Below, one piece after another: positions 9,259-20,164 of a DNA stretch of 64,000 nucleotides. Location: contig VRMN01000001.1 of assembly GCA_008690995.1 (NCBI GenBank), forward strand, positions 744,001 through 808,000. Direction: 5' to 3'. The notes under the pieces are model-generated. The model was not told where the DNA came from. It ran no database searches and worked only from the letters and a program-made list of their open reading frames with translations. Position 1 is the stretch's first letter; the number at the start of each line of letters is the position of its first letter. This DNA is from Porphyridium purpureum. Its lineage: Eukaryota > Rhodophyta > Bangiophyceae > Porphyridiales > Porphyridiaceae. The position numbers and the translations under genes are program-made.

Positions 9259-10575
9259 ATGGGGAGACTAGGAACAGTGCCGTCAGTGGCCGGGCTGCTT
9301 GTGTTTGGCACGGCGTGCTCGCTGCTGGCCAAGATCGTGTATTATGTGCAGGCGCCCGGTCTGCACGATGGGCACGCCGTCCGCAAGTTTGAGAAGCCGT
9401 GGTTCCAGGTGTTGACCATGTTTGTGGGAATGAGCTTGTGCATTGTGCTGGATAGAAAGAGCAAGAAGGAGGAGGCGAAGGGGTCCTCGGCTGAGGCGCA
9501 GCCGCTCATGGCCGCCGGGGACGCCGTTCCGGTGAATAAGCACGCAAATACTTCCGTGTGGATCATCAATATTCCGACGCTGTTTGATCTGTTCGCAACG
9601 GGTTGCGGCACCACGGGTCTCTTGTTTACAACAGTCTCTGTGTATCAGATGCTTCGCGCAGGGCAGCTCGTGTTCACTGCACTCCTGTCCGTCATATTTT
9701 TGAAGCGCAGGCTCGACATATTCAATGTTGGCGGCATTTTGCTCGCATGCTGTGGTATTGCGCTCGTCGGATTTGCAAATGTGATTTCGCAGACAAATGA
9801 TGAGGACAAGGCGAACCAACTGTTTGGCGTCTGCATTATTTTGTGCGGCCAGGTGCTGCAGGCGAGTCAGATCGTGATCGAGGAGTTTTTGCTTCAGCAA
9901 GTGCAGATGTCCGGTGTGCGCGTTGTTGCGTACGAGGGATTGTTCGGCGTCATGCACTGCGTGCTTTGGGTGCTGCCGATCATGTACCTGTTGCCAGGAC
10001 GCGATGCAGGTCGTTTGGAGGACACACCAGACTCGCTGTACATGCTCTCCCACACTTGGCGCGTGGCGTTTGTCATGGCGCTAGATATGTTGATGATGCT
10101 TGGGTACAATGTGTGCGGCATGGGAGTGACCGCAAACTTGACTGGCGTAGCTCGCGTAATCATCGAGACGCTCCGCACATTATTTGTGTGGCTGATCGAC
10201 ATGCTGTGCTGGTACGTGATCACGCCTGGATACTTTGGTGAGCCGTGGACACAGTACTCGTGGATGCAGGCTGTTGGGTTTGTATTCCTTGTGCTTGGCA
10301 CTCTTGTGTACAACTACAAACAGTTGGTCGTTGAGCAGGAGATTGTCAAAGAGCACGTGGTCATGGAGCACGACATGGAGAAGGACACCAGAGCCTCCGC
10401 CGGTACTCAGCTGGAAGCCAAGGGGATCGCGCTTGTACGGCCGATCGAGGAGGACGATGACGAGGAGCTGGTGGGATCTTATTATGCACACCCAGTTGGC
10501 TCTGCAGCCCACGCCTCGTACCTCGGGTCACTGCGAGAGGCCGGTCACCTGCATCATCGTGCTGTGGGAAATTGA
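9259..10575 (+). CDS. SLC35F6-like drug/metabolite-family membrane transporter
   Basis: Multi-spanning membrane protein of 438 residues with about ten hydrophobic helices in the EamA/DMT arrangement. Blocks typical of SLC35F6 are present: FDLFATGCGTTGLLFTTVSV, YQMLRAGQLVFTALLSVIFL, QVLQASQIVIEEFLL and the FEGLFG-like YEGLFG segment. Human SLC35F6 acts in lysosomal/mitochondrial membranes; the substrate here is unknown. The cytosolic C-terminus is long and acidic. The ATG at 9259 starts just before the first helix. An AATAAA signal lies at 10598-10603, 23 nt past the stop. Confidence 0.88.
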   Translation: MGRLGTVPSVAGLLVFGTACSLLAKIVYYVQAPGLHDGHAVRKFEKPWFQVLTMFVGMSLCIVLDRKSKKEEAKGSSAEAQPLMAAGDAVPVNKHANTSVWIINIPTLFDLFATGCGTTGLLFTTVSVYQMLRAGQLVFTALLSVIFLKRRLDIFNVGGILLACCGIALVGFANVISQTNDEDKANQLFGVCIILCGQVLQASQIVIEEFLLQQVQMSGVRVVAYEGLFGVMHCVLWVLPIMYLLPGRDAGRLEDTPDSLYMLSHTWRVAFVMALDMLMMLGYNVCGMGVTANLTGVARVIIETLRTLFVWLIDMLCWYVITPGYFGEPWTQYSWMQAVGFVFLVLGTLVYNYKQLVVEQEIVKEHVVMEHDMEKDTRASAGTQLEAKGIALVRPIEEDDDEELVGSYYAHPVGSAAHASYLGSLREAGHLHHRAVGN

Positions 10576-12583
10576 TTTTGATTCATTCTTCGAAACAAAT
10601 AAACCACGCGACGCTGGGACCACTTCCACACAGAGCACACCACTACAAGTCGATTAGGGCCTTTCACACGCTTGCGGTGACAACTGCAGCACGTTTCACT
10701 TCTAAAACTAGACAGCACTCGACATGTCGCCAGGTGCCGCCTAAGAGATGCCTCGGTCCGAGCGGCGTGGTGATGATAGCCAAGTAGGGCTCGACGCTGC
10801 TGCAAAGGTTCAAGTCGAACAGTGGCAGGAAAATCCAGTGCATGATTTACGGGTGAGCAGGTTAGCGATACGGACAAACACGAACTCCCAGACCTCGAGA
10901 AAATAGTCACCCTGCGTGACCACCTTGCTGAAGAAGACAGTGTGGTCGCACAGCTAGGACATGCTCGGACAATGATAGAAACACCCAATATTCTCAGCAA
11001 GTCGCTTGGCTCGGAGCGTTCCAGGAAGAAGAGCAGTGATGGGGGAAACGAAACAAAGCGAACAGCCTCAAGAGAGTGCGTGATCTAACCGCCTCTCGAG
11101 GCGTCTGTGAATGACGCTGACGACCTTTCGCCACTGCTAGGCAAGCAGGACCTAGAGTATCCATTCCGGTACTCGAGTGAAGAAGGTGTGCTCTCGTGGT
11201 CGAGTTCACCAGTGTGAGCTACTGCACGTTACACAACAGTTCCAACTTTGAGAATTCCAGATACCGGCGGTCATGTTTATGCTTGTCGGCCGGCACGCAG
11301 ACCCTGGAAAAGACTCGTCAAGTTTTTTGTTTGATGGTATTGCAATGACAAGTGCATTGGCGCGGGCCTCTGTGGCATGGTATCAATGAAAGACTCGGGA
11401 CAGAATGTGTACGGATTGTCCATGCCTGAGACAAGCAAACGAGTGAAATAGGCGGCCACTCCTGGAGATTCTGTGAAAATGTTGAACTGCATCTGGAATT
11501 TTACCGCGCGTTCGAGTCTATTGGGTGAGATATGTTGAAGAAAGTTCTACGTCTGCATTGAGAGAATCCAGGCGACAAAATAGTATATGACCAATCATTC
11601 AATTGATAGGGTCATGGCGACGCACATTGCCCTCGTTCTTGCACTCGCCGGTTTCCCGGAAGACGAGCTTGCTCCTTAATCGCTTGGGTAACCGCGAATG
11701 CAATTCTATTTTTTCACTCAATAGCGAGTTTGATGTCGAACTTGGACTATGTTCCGCAGCGTCGACAATGTTGACGTTGTCCAGGACCCGCTGTCGTCAG
11801 GAACTGGCTTCCACCATGTAGCGAAGGAGACTTGGTTCAGATCTAAGCTGACGAAGGCTCAGCGCTGGGCAACGCATAGCAAGAATCAGCACGAGAAGGA
11901 ACTAGATAAGTTAAGGATTGCCGGCCATATGGGCACTTCCACAAGCACGTTTCCGTTCACCGGCTCTTGACTATGGATCACGAGCTGTACTGTGGGCGTT
12001 CTACTAGGCACGCCGCCTGCAGGGGTTACATTCTGTCACCCACAGAAAATGTTCTTGAATGGGGATGCTTCGGAAGATCGCTCTACGTTCCAAAAGGAAC
12101 AATGTACTCTCTGAGCAGCTGATTGAGTGCTCAAAGCAGCTTTTAAATTCGAAATGAGTTGAGCGTAACTTGAAGTTGGTGGAAATCAAGACGGCGGCGG
12201 AGGAGCTGCCGACGGAGTCAGCGCGAGTACCAGAACAGGATGCTCCTTCATGTTTCAGGCCACCTTGGCCAGCACTGCCGACTTTCGTGAAGGACCCCGT
12301 GTCTGCTGAAAGTATGAAAGCCTTTGTCGAGGCTCGCAGGAGACCACGAGTGATTGCATAGAATTGATGAGAACTTTTTTGCGAGAAGGAAGACGATTTT
12401 ATTGCTGATTCTCCCCACCAAATTGAATACTTCCCGAAATGACTTTCATCAGACTCATGGTACGAAGGCCGCACTCGAGTGGTGAGCGGAACGTCCTCGA
12501 CGTCCGCAGTGAGACCTTGCCTTTCCCCCATGACATGCTCACTCAGCAAACGAACCCAGACAAACGCAGTACAGGGACTAACT
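10576..12583. other. Gene-poor region with decayed coding-like pieces
   Basis: No intact gene is seen in about 2 kb. Several plus-strand stretches have protein-like composition but are cut by stops and frame changes: about 10855-11085 (DLEKIVTLRDHLAEEDSVV...), 11750-11970 (KLTKAQRWATHSKNQHEKEL), and 12055-12360 (RKIALRSKRNNVLSEQL..., then a TGA, then KLVEIKTAAEELPTESARV). No family is recognised. They may be the remains of one gene, exons of an unrecognised gene, or chance. Confidence 0.3.
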
Positions 12584-14095
12584 TTACGAGTAGTAGGTGC
12601 GGGGATTCTCTTGCCCCGAATCATCATTTTCCGAGTTCCGGCTATCTGCAGAATATACTGAGCCCGCCATTGACATGATATTCGACATAGCCGCAGGGTC
12701 ACTGAGAATGCGAGAAATGGCCGACGGATCCCGCCGGACTTCGTCTGCCATGCGGGCAAGGTCAGGATTGTTCCGAACCATGTTCTGAAGGTCTGGATTC
12801 AAGCCTCCCAGAAGGCTACTGAGGTCCGGAGGCACCCCGGGGCCGTTCGGGTCGTCATAAATGTCCTCTGTCTCCTCCGATGGGTCCGCCGCATTCTCGG
12901 GGGTCGCGGACACTTGCTCTGGTGCACTACGACTCGACGTTTGCGCAGGCGCAGCACCAAATGGCGAACCACCTCCAGCGCCTCCGAACATTCCCATGGC
13001 TTGGCGAAGTACATCAGGGTCTTGCATCATGCGCTGCATTTCCGGATTCGACATAAATTGACTAGCCATTTGCGCAAACATTGGATTATTCATCATGCCG
13101 CTGAGATCTGGCATTCCGGCAGGCATCCCTCCCGCCATGCCGGCCATAGGATCAGCCCCGCGGGGAAGAGAATTTCTTCGGTCTCTTCGACTTTCTGCGT
13201 TGGTCAGCTCGGATCGCAGTTTCTCGTTCGACGGATCCAGGGAAACAGCGTGCTCCAAGGCATCGATCTCTTCGTCCACCATATCGAGACTGCGGTACGC
13301 ACGAGCAAGGCGATCGTATGCTCGCACAAAGTTCGGATCAATAGAAACTGCATGCTTTGCGTCATCAATGGCGGCCGAGTACCGTTCCAGGTTAATGCTT
13401 GCGGCTGCACGATTCGAGTAGTACACCGCGTTGCTTGGATCCAATTCGATCGCCTTGGTGTAAAGAGAGAGTGCCTCTTCGTGTTTTTGCGCCTTGAAGG
13501 CGTCGTTCCCTTGCTGCTTGAACTCTTCCGCACGAGCCAAGTTCTGCGATGCCGTTTTGTCCTCGTAAGTGGAGTCGCTGCTGCCTTCAGCGGGTGCTGG
13601 CACCGCACGGGTGCTCGTCGTCGTGTCCGCTTGCCCAGGCGCGCTTTCTGGCCCAAATTTCTGCTCAAACTTTGCGCGGGCCTTCTTCACGCGCGCATCG
13701 TACTCTGGAGTGCCCGGATTGATCCCATCAAAGAACTTCGTGCGCTTAAGCGAAGCAACAAACATGTCAAACTTCTCCTCGTACGCCGAAGGGTTCACAG
13801 TTGTGAGCTCGGGCGCCTGACTTCTTTCGACGTGGTCCTGCTCAGTCTGCTCCTCCAAGCTCGCGATACCAGCAGCATACACTTGTGGCGGGCTGTGACC
13901 CGCGCGCTGCACGACCGCACGCGCCCGCGCATCCAGGTCGCTCATGTCCACCTGTGGAAAGATCTGCGCAAGGCACGACAGAACGATCTCCTTTTCCTCC
14001 ACGAGGCCGCCGGCCTGAGCCGCGGCGTCTAGATAGTCTGCCACGCCATGCAGGAACAATCGCTCAGCTTCGTTGTCCATTGCGTCTGCGTCCAT
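12584..14095 (-). CDS. Small glutamine-rich TPR co-chaperone (SGT)
   Basis: Cytosolic co-chaperone of Hsp70/Hsp90 that also receives tail-anchored proteins for the GET pathway. The 503-residue protein has an N-terminal dimerisation region, then three TPR repeats (from ARAEEFKQQGNDAFKAQKHE through LRSELTNAES, about residues 190-305). A Met/Gly-rich region with STI1-type repeats (NPMFAQMASQFMSNPEMQRM and a second near LQNMVRNNPDLARMADEV) follows. The basic and Asn residues of the TPR clamp are present. Compared with animal SGTA it has a longer Ser/Asp-rich tail and an inserted segment near residues 90-180 with AYEEKFDMFVASLKRTKFFDG. Confidence 0.93.
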   Translation of the reverse strand: MDADAMDNEAERLFLHGVADYLDAAAQAGGLVEEKEIVLSCLAQIFPQVDMSDLDARARAVVQRAGHSPPQVYAAGIASLEEQTEQDHVERSQAPELTTVNPSAYEEKFDMFVASLKRTKFFDGINPGTPEYDARVKKARAKFEQKFGPESAPGQADTTTSTRAVPAPAEGSSDSTYEDKTASQNLARAEEFKQQGNDAFKAQKHEEALSLYTKAIELDPSNAVYYSNRAAASINLERYSAAIDDAKHAVSIDPNFVRAYDRLARAYRSLDMVDEEIDALEHAVSLDPSNEKLRSELTNAESRRDRRNSLPRGADPMAGMAGGMPAGMPDLSGMMNNPMFAQMASQFMSNPEMQRMMQDPDVLRQAMGMFGGAGGGSPFGAAPAQTSSRSAPEQVSATPENAADPSEETEDIYDDPNGPGVPPDLSSLLGGLNPDLQNMVRNNPDLARMADEVRRDPSAISRILSDPAAMSNIMSMAGSVYSADSRNSENDDSGQENPRTYYS

Positions 14096-14537
14096 GCTCT
14101 TCCACGGACGACTCTACTACCTCTACGACGACTGGTCATACCACTCAACTTGCTTCTTGTCCATCTTTCTCTTCTCGCCTGCACCGTACAATATTTGTTC
14201 ATAAGTAAAAAACCTTCTTTTGCTATGTGTTTCGCGAAAAGCGCGCGGCCTCGCTGGCGACCGATTGTCCTGCTCGAAGCGAAGGGGACAACTTTGGTGC
14301 CGCCAAGACTTCGGAATGGCCGAGAGAAACACAGCGCTCGAGTAAAGAGAATGGCACAATGAGCATGTTCAAGACGGCAGGGCAGAGCGATAAGCCATCC
14401 CTCAGTACCACGTAACCGCAGCGCTGCCAGAGATTCCCGGGCGTTGCGGGTCCGAACGCTGAAAATTATGGCTCTCGAGTCGCTGCATTCCAGTGTCGCG
14501 CGCCGCGTGTGACCCTGTGCCAACCCGCAAGGTGCCT
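14096..14537. other. Intergenic region between SGT and DNA2
   Basis: Both flanking genes are on the minus strand, so this holds the SGT promoter and the DNA2 3' end. No gene is seen. An A/T-rich patch (14197-14220) is the only visible feature. Confidence 0.35.
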
Positions 14538-17500
14538 TCAGCGCATATGTGTCAGCTGGGAAAAGTCGTCACACACGTGGAATTCTGGCCTCGTCAGAAA
14601 GTCAACCAGACGCTTGGTGAACAAAGAGCCTTCCTGTAGCGTTTGCGCAGACCCGACGAGAATCAGCTTCGCCTGGGCTCGCGTGATGGCCACATTGAGC
14701 CTTCGCCAGTCACGTAGCAACCCGCCAATCACACGCTTCTCGTTGGAGCGAACGAGCGAAATCACCACGCATGGCTGGTCAAGCCCTTGCGACTCGTCTA
14801 TGGTAAGGCTTCGCACCGCGGCCATAGAGCTATTGCAGCTGCGCCGCAGTTCAGCACGAATGAGCCCGACTTGCGCACGGTACGGAGATAAACACGTGAT
14901 GTCCTCTGGTGCTGCACCATGTTGAACGAGGGCTCGAACAATTGCCACAATCAGATTCTTCTCGCCGACATTCACGCGTTGCGCGTGGCCACCTTTCGCT
15001 CCGCCATCACGGATCCCCTGATCACGTTCACGGTCCTCGGCGCCGGTCAGGCTTTCTGTGCAGCTGGGTGTTTGGTCTGTATTCAAAAAGAGGAGCCGAT
15101 TCTCTGGATCCAGAATCCGACGCAAGTCCCCTGAGCTCTCGTCCTGCCAGGTGCTCTTTCCAGAGGAAGGCGAGAGCCGCAGCGTACGCAATGCCACCTC
15201 TGGCGTACCGCACACAAGGCTTCCGTCATACACAAGGTGGTTGCTTAGCTCCATGATGTCACGTGCCATGCGGTATTGCTCATTCAGGCGGACGGTTGCG
15301 TTCGGAAACGCTGCGGTCAAGTGCTCAAATAAGCTCTGAGTGTTCATGGTACGATTGTGAGGACTGCGAACGAGTGGGGGCAGTTGATGATGATCGCCAA
15401 CGAGCACGACGCAGCGCTTCGCGAGCCGAAGCACGCCGAGCGTGCCCGGTACCGAAATTTGGCTGGCCTCATCCACCAGCACAATGTCGAATTTCCGGCG
15501 CGAAAAGATCGAATGCGAAAGTGCCATGCATGTGCATGCCACGAGCGCCACGTTCTGGTAATATCTCTCCATATCGCCCAGTGTCGAAAGGGTCGGCATC
15601 AGAGCGCTGTGCAGACTCGGATGCACTTGCTGTGCGCGGCCAAGACGGAGCAACCTTCCATCGCGTGTCTCCGCCTGCAAGCGTAGCAGTACATTGTCTA
15701 CCGCGTGATGGGTGTGACTGCACAAGAGCACAGACAGCCCCAGCTGGAGAGCAATCTCAACAGTTGCCGATAATAATTTTGTTTTGCCTGTGCCCGGCAG
15801 CCCTAAGATGAGAGAGTAGTCTTGTGCGCGCAGAATTTGATCCACGGCCGCTTGTTGTTGCGTATTCAAATATTCCATGAGAGACGCAGCAGTCGCTGCG
15901 CCCTTCTCCGTTTGCTCGAGCAATGCTCGAGAATCATTAGCAAAGCAGGGTGGTTTCTTTTCAATGACCAGCTCGCGGAGCCGCTGAGCGCGGAGATCTG
16001 CAGCTGTAGCCTCGAGATCATCCAAAGCACGACCATGGCCACCATGCACGAGCGACGCGAGATGAAAACGCATGAGCCTGAAACTCGTCAGTAATTCGTC
16101 CTTATCGATGCGAAACACATAGATCCTTGACGGATCACCGCTCCTTTTCTGCCACACACGCATTCGCTCCTTCAGATCTGTACGCGTTTCCACGGTTATC
16201 GTGGCGGACGAAATGCTCCTCACAAACCCCATGGCCACTGCTGCCTTCTGGCAAACAGGCGAACGGCTCGACGCATGCAAAACCTCAACAGACAATAAGA
16301 CAAAGTCGTTGGCATGGAAAACTGACTGATCCAAGGCACATGCTTGGGTTTCGGGTACTCGCTCAAAGGACACCATGAATCTGTCGAGCTCCTCGTCGTC
16401 TTTGGGTATAGCTGAAGATCCACTCATTCTCGCTGCAGTCTGTGATGCGGAAGGATCCATCCATCCATTTGCACCACCCCCTGACACTCCATCTGCTAAA
16501 TCCACAAGTAATCTTAAGTTAGACAAGCACTTTCCGCGCCGTTCCTGCTCAAAACTCGGCACGCACCAAATGTCCTTGCGGTGCTGTGCACTCTCATGCT
16601 CCTCCATTTCCAAGAAACGGCGCCACTCGTTGTAAAATGTGGCGTCCGCGTTGGACTCCTTGTTCAAATGCGCCGTGTGCTCCTCAAAGACCCCAGACTC
16701 GCCAGTCAATGTCTCCGCTGATGCCGACGTCCCATTTTCGACAAGCTTGTGATGGACCATGCATGAATGCTGCACAAAGCAGCGCGAACATTTTGTTCCT
16801 GGTGCCGGATTTAAGCGCGGGAGCTCAGCGCCAACGCCTTCCAGCGAAGTCGGGCCGCGCGACGGATTCACAAGGTATGCCGACAAATGGTTTCGCATGA
16901 CAAAAATGGGAGCATATTCGCTCCTGCCGCACGGAATCACGCTCGTTTTCCGCGGAGCTGCCTTTGGGTCGTCGGTTTTGCCAATGTACGCCAGAATACC
17001 TTCGCCGAGCGCAGTATCGTATCGATCTGCAACTAGGAAGCAGTACAGAATGACTTGCGCGCGATGGTACGAGCCTCGCACCCCGGAACTGCCACCTGTT
17101 TTAAGCTCAAGCGGAAGCAAGTATGGCACACCATCACACTCTGCTTCAACAACGGCATCAACAATACCCTTGAGGCCGAGCACTGGGCTCCACACGTTTT
17201 CTTCAATCGTAAGAACGCTGGAGAACCGAACGGCACGATGTGCACCACTGTTGCTCATGTCATCTATCTGAACAGAAACTGCGCGAGAAAAGAAGTCTTC
17301 GATCCACGCCGCAATCGGTTCGGCATTGGCGTCGAGCACTGCACGCAACTCGGCTTCATCCGCCTGTGCGAGGTACATGGCATCCAACGATCCGAGAAGC
17401 AACGGGTCGATTCGTGAACGCACCAGTTGTGCAGAATCCTGCTGTGACAGAGAATGATTCGCGCTCGTCGCTTGGAGTGCAATCTGGAAAAGAGAATGCA

Positions 17501-18569
17501 CAAGACTTCCGACCAGAGCTGATTGATGCATCTGCCCTTGCTCGCGGATTTGCTCGGAGATGATGGTCTGTCGGGAGCATCCAAAGGACGATGCAAGAGA
17601 CGTTCCACTCACAAGAACATCCGGGTTCAGGATGAAGAGATTCTCATCGTCGTGCACAACAATCGAATGCGTCAATGGATCCCACGCAAAAAAATTATTG
17701 TGGCGGTCGCACCGCACCACACGACAAACATCGTGCGTTCGTACATCTGCCACGTTCTGAATCCATTGCGCCTCAAGCGTGACCCAGAGAGGTCGTGAAG
17801 TGTCGATTTCGACAATAGCTGCTCGTGTTCCAGATTCAGACCCTACCCCAGATGACGAACCCACTGCCACGCGTACGAGATCACCAGAACGAGATGCAGC
17901 GGAAATAGAAATCGCGTCGTTACGAGAGGATCCGCCTTCGATGATAGGGTAAGTCAACAGCACGAGCTGCTTCGGGCAGTCCTGCGCTTGCTGCCGAATA
18001 TTAATCTGGACAATCAAAAGGCGACCGCTCGCTGCCTCGAAAATCCGAGCGCCGTTTTTCGACTGAAACGATGAACTACAGACTTTCTGGTCATAAGCGT
18101 CAAAGTGGACCAAAAGTTCGTCCGGAATGTCGAACGCTTCGTCATCTAAAATCCCAGCTGAATGATTGTGCTTTGATGTCGCGTCTTCCGGTGATCTCGC
18201 TGTGGATCCCTGTCGTACTGGACGTGGTGAGGGAGACGGCTGACTTTCTGCGTGGTTTACACAAGTCCGCTGGTTTCGTTCATGCCCTTGATTCTGCTGC
18301 CGCTTCAGCAGTTCACTCTCGAAGGAGGTCACCAAATCCATTGGGATGTCGTACTCGTCATCATCAGATTCTATGGACACCACACCACTACCACTCACGC
18401 ATTTGTCAGGCATCACATGTGCCACGCTGCTGGCGGCTTCAAACGAAGCGTCCGGATGTTCGATCTCACACTTACCCGAGCAAGACTGAATCGGTTTCGC
18501 TCGCTTGGAGCCTTCCTCGTGCCGCTCCTCAGAAGCATGGCTGTGGCGTTTGGCGCCGGCATCCATCAT
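14538..18569 (-). CDS. DNA2: DNA replication ATP-dependent helicase/nuclease DNA2
   Basis: Nuclear nuclease-helicase that trims long Okazaki flaps and resects broken ends. In the 1343-residue protein, the RecB-type nuclease domain shows Asp471 and the ELK signature at 488-490. It is bracketed by the four Cys of the iron-sulfur cluster (Cys331, then Cys594, Cys597 and Cys603). The SF1B helicase has Walker A GLPGTGKT (923-930), DEAS (1033-1036), the GDHHQLPP motif III and the NEQYRM motif. It also has SPYRAQVGLI and a final block, RRLNVAITRAQAKLILVGS. The first 320 residues are low-complexity and acidic, with no known domain. The double ATG at 18569 is the natural start. No intron is needed. 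Confidence 0.95.
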   Translation of the reverse strand: MMDAGAKRHSHASEERHEEGSKRAKPIQSCSGKCEIEHPDASFEAASSVAHVMPDKCVSGSGVVSIESDDDEYDIPMDLVTSFESELLKRQQNQGHERNQRTCVNHAESQPSPSPRPVRQGSTARSPEDATSKHNHSAGILDDEAFDIPDELLVHFDAYDQKVCSSSFQSKNGARIFEAASGRLLIVQINIRQQAQDCPKQLVLLTYPIIEGGSSRNDAISISAASRSGDLVRVAVGSSSGVGSESGTRAAIVEIDTSRPLWVTLEAQWIQNVADVRTHDVCRVVRCDRHNNFFAWDPLTHSIVVHDDENLFILNPDVLVSGTSLASSFGCSRQTIISEQIREQGQMHQSALVGSLVHSLFQIALQATSANHSLSQQDSAQLVRSRIDPLLLGSLDAMYLAQADEAELRAVLDANAEPIAAWIEDFFSRAVSVQIDDMSNSGAHRAVRFSSVLTIEENVWSPVLGLKGIVDAVVEAECDGVPYLLPLELKTGGSSGVRGSYHRAQVILYCFLVADRYDTALGEGILAYIGKTDDPKAAPRKTSVIPCGRSEYAPIFVMRNHLSAYLVNPSRGPTSLEGVGAELPRLNPAPGTKCSRCFVQHSCMVHHKLVENGTSASAETLTGESGVFEEHTAHLNKESNADATFYNEWRRFLEMEEHESAQHRKDIWCVPSFEQERRGKCLSNLRLLVDLADGVSGGGANGWMDPSASQTAARMSGSSAIPKDDEELDRFMVSFERVPETQACALDQSVFHANDFVLLSVEVLHASSRSPVCQKAAVAMGFVRSISSATITVETRTDLKERMRVWQKRSGDPSRIYVFRIDKDELLTSFRLMRFHLASLVHGGHGRALDDLEATAADLRAQRLRELVIEKKPPCFANDSRALLEQTEKGAATAASLMEYLNTQQQAAVDQILRAQDYSLILGLPGTGKTKLLSATVEIALQLGLSVLLCSHTHHAVDNVLLRLQAETRDGRLLRLGRAQQVHPSLHSALMPTLSTLGDMERYYQNVALVACTCMALSHSIFSRRKFDIVLVDEASQISVPGTLGVLRLAKRCVVLVGDHHQLPPLVRSPHNRTMNTQSLFEHLTAAFPNATVRLNEQYRMARDIMELSNHLVYDGSLVCGTPEVALRTLRLSPSSGKSTWQDESSGDLRRILDPENRLLFLNTDQTPSCTESLTGAEDRERDQGIRDGGAKGGHAQRVNVGEKNLIVAIVRALVQHGAAPEDITCLSPYRAQVGLIRAELRRSCNSSMAAVRSLTIDESQGLDQPCVVISLVRSNEKRVIGGLLRDWRRLNVAITRAQAKLILVGSAQTLQEGSLFTKRLVDFLTRPEFHVCDDFSQLTHMR

Positions 18570-18661
18570 CCGCCGCGCTCACCTACCTCCGCGGTGCCGC
18601 CTGCCGTGCTCTGCGTAACACATCTCCGTCACACCCCGCAATCACTCTCGTCTGTCCGAAC

Positions 18662-19258
18662 ATGCGGCATCAAGTACGGATGCTACGGATCACCGACTCA
18701 GATGAACCGGAACGAGTCACGGTCCAGCTCTGCCGGCATCCGGGCGTATGGGACTTTGTGCAAAGACCTGAGGACTGTGCGTTTGCGCATCGCTTCTCCT
18801 GGAATTGCTCTCAGCTCGGAGCAAGAGCGCGCTGGGAATGCTTACGTGTACATCGTGTGGTTTGGTTGAAGACAATGGGCATGAGTTTGGGGCAACCTCG
18901 TGGTTTCTAGAGCTCTTCGATGTTTCATCCGCTGGGATTTTTGTTTAGGAACACGCGATTGTGGACGCCTCACGGTCTTGTGAAATGTTGACGAGCAGCT
19001 CGGGCCACCACGCCGCACTGCGCGTGCCAACGAATTTCGTGAAGCGGCCAACTGGCGGTCTGACAGCTCTGGGACTGTTCTTTGCTTCCAGCGCAAGAAA
19101 AGCGCGCGTCTGTTGAACGACAGGCGTATGTCGTTGTCTCCTCCCCGACAGATGATGAAGTATGTAAGGGTGAGGCGCACGAAGAATACCGAATCTGGAT
19201 CGACGGAGCGGCTCCGGTGACAATGGGGATTAAATCTGCGCGCGTGACTTGCATATGA
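18662..19258 (+). CDS. Doubtful small spliced gene divergent from DNA2
   Basis: An ATG at 18662, 92 nt from the DNA2 start on the other strand, opens a frame to 18910 whose product contains CRHPGVWDFVQRPEDCAFAH. Downstream, plus-strand frames between about 18990 and 19258 are also open and coding-like (for example FREAANWRSDSSGTVLC, or RIWIDGAAPVTMG in another frame). A GT at 18848 and AG sites at 18996-18998 or 19065-19066 could join them in phase. However, more than one frame is open in this GC-rich DNA and no family is recognised, so neither the exon structure nor the gene itself is secure. Confidence 0.2.
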
Positions 19259-20157
19259 TTTGGTGTCGTTCAACGCGTTGCAGTTCCCTGGCGTTTGGAG
19301 GCCATGGAGCGCTCCTTCCATCCCCCATTCGCGTGCGACGCCAGGCGAACGTGCAACCGACAGAAACTTTCGCCGAACGCAACGCCAACATTGCCAGTGA
19401 TGAGAGGCCAATCCGCACGCGTTGGCGATGCCACGCCACTGAGTTCACGGGCTCCGCTCGCGAGAATGGAACTTGCGTGCATCTTTGTTGCTTGAGGCGC
19501 GGCTGTCAACCAACGAATCCGCGTCGCGTGTGAGCACGCGCAGTCTAAACCCAGGTTGCATGTTGTGCGCACATATGCGAGCGAGCGAGCGAGCGTGCGT
19601 GCGTGCGTGCGTGGGTAGGCGCTCGCTCCTCTCCTTTGGTCCCTGTCTCCTCATGGATGTTACGCCAAGAGCAACACGCGTCACACGCTGACGCAGAACA
19701 CCAACAATGCGACGCAGCGCGAGGACGGAATTCTTATTTTTGGGGCATTTTTGATAGGAAGTTCTCGGTTTCAATTCGAAGCGGAACAACCACGTCACAC
19801 CGAGTTGGGCGTCAGGCAAGTGCAAGCGTGCGATCGACAAGTCTCTCTTCGCCGAGCAAGTATCCGACACTTGCGACCGTCGGCGAGCAGGCGCGTGTCG
19901 CGGCCTTGCGTTCCACGTCGCTTGTGCTTATGGGGAAGCCATCGCTGTCTTCCACGGCTACGGGAGGCTGACATGTCGTGTGAGGAGGGGAAGTCGTAGA
20001 AACAGGGAGGATTGGTTGAATGTCCTGTCCGTGTTCCCCGCGGTTGAGTGGGTTGCACCACGTGCGGTCGAACAGACCTGTGCAAGAATCATGTGTCCGG
20101 TTCTCGATTACATGTGAGCGACCGCATTATGTCCAGTGGTGGATCGTCCAGCACGCC
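19259..20157. other. Gene-poor region with a tetranucleotide repeat
   Basis: No gene is recognised; open frames overlap on both strands with no family resemblance. It contains the GCGA/GTGC microsatellite listed separately. Confidence 0.35.
19577..19612. repeat. Compound tetranucleotide microsatellite
   Basis: About 18 nt of tandem GCGA is followed directly by about 18 nt of tandem GTGC. The two units differ by one base, so one probably arose from the other by slippage and point change. Confidence 0.85.
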
Positions 20158-20164
20158 TATATAA
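20158..20164 (+). promoter_or_regulatory. TATA box upstream of a small orphan frame
   Basis: TATATAA lies 185 nt before the ATG at 20343. The spacing resembles that of other TATA boxes in the window (about 145-150 nt before the start), which is the main reason to suspect a real transcript here. Confidence 0.5.

Noticed and set aside
9283-10053. 256-codon frame antisense to the SLC35F6-like gene
   Set aside because: His/Gln/Arg-rich shadow of membrane-helix codons.
12004-12759. 251-codon minus-strand frame overlapping the SGT 3' end
   Set aside because: It overlaps SGT coding sequence in another frame and matches no family; the part outside SGT lies over the decayed plus-strand pieces.
12914-14032. 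372-codon frame antisense to SGT
   Set aside because: A shadow of the TPR/STI1 coding sequence; the minus-strand product is clearly SGT.
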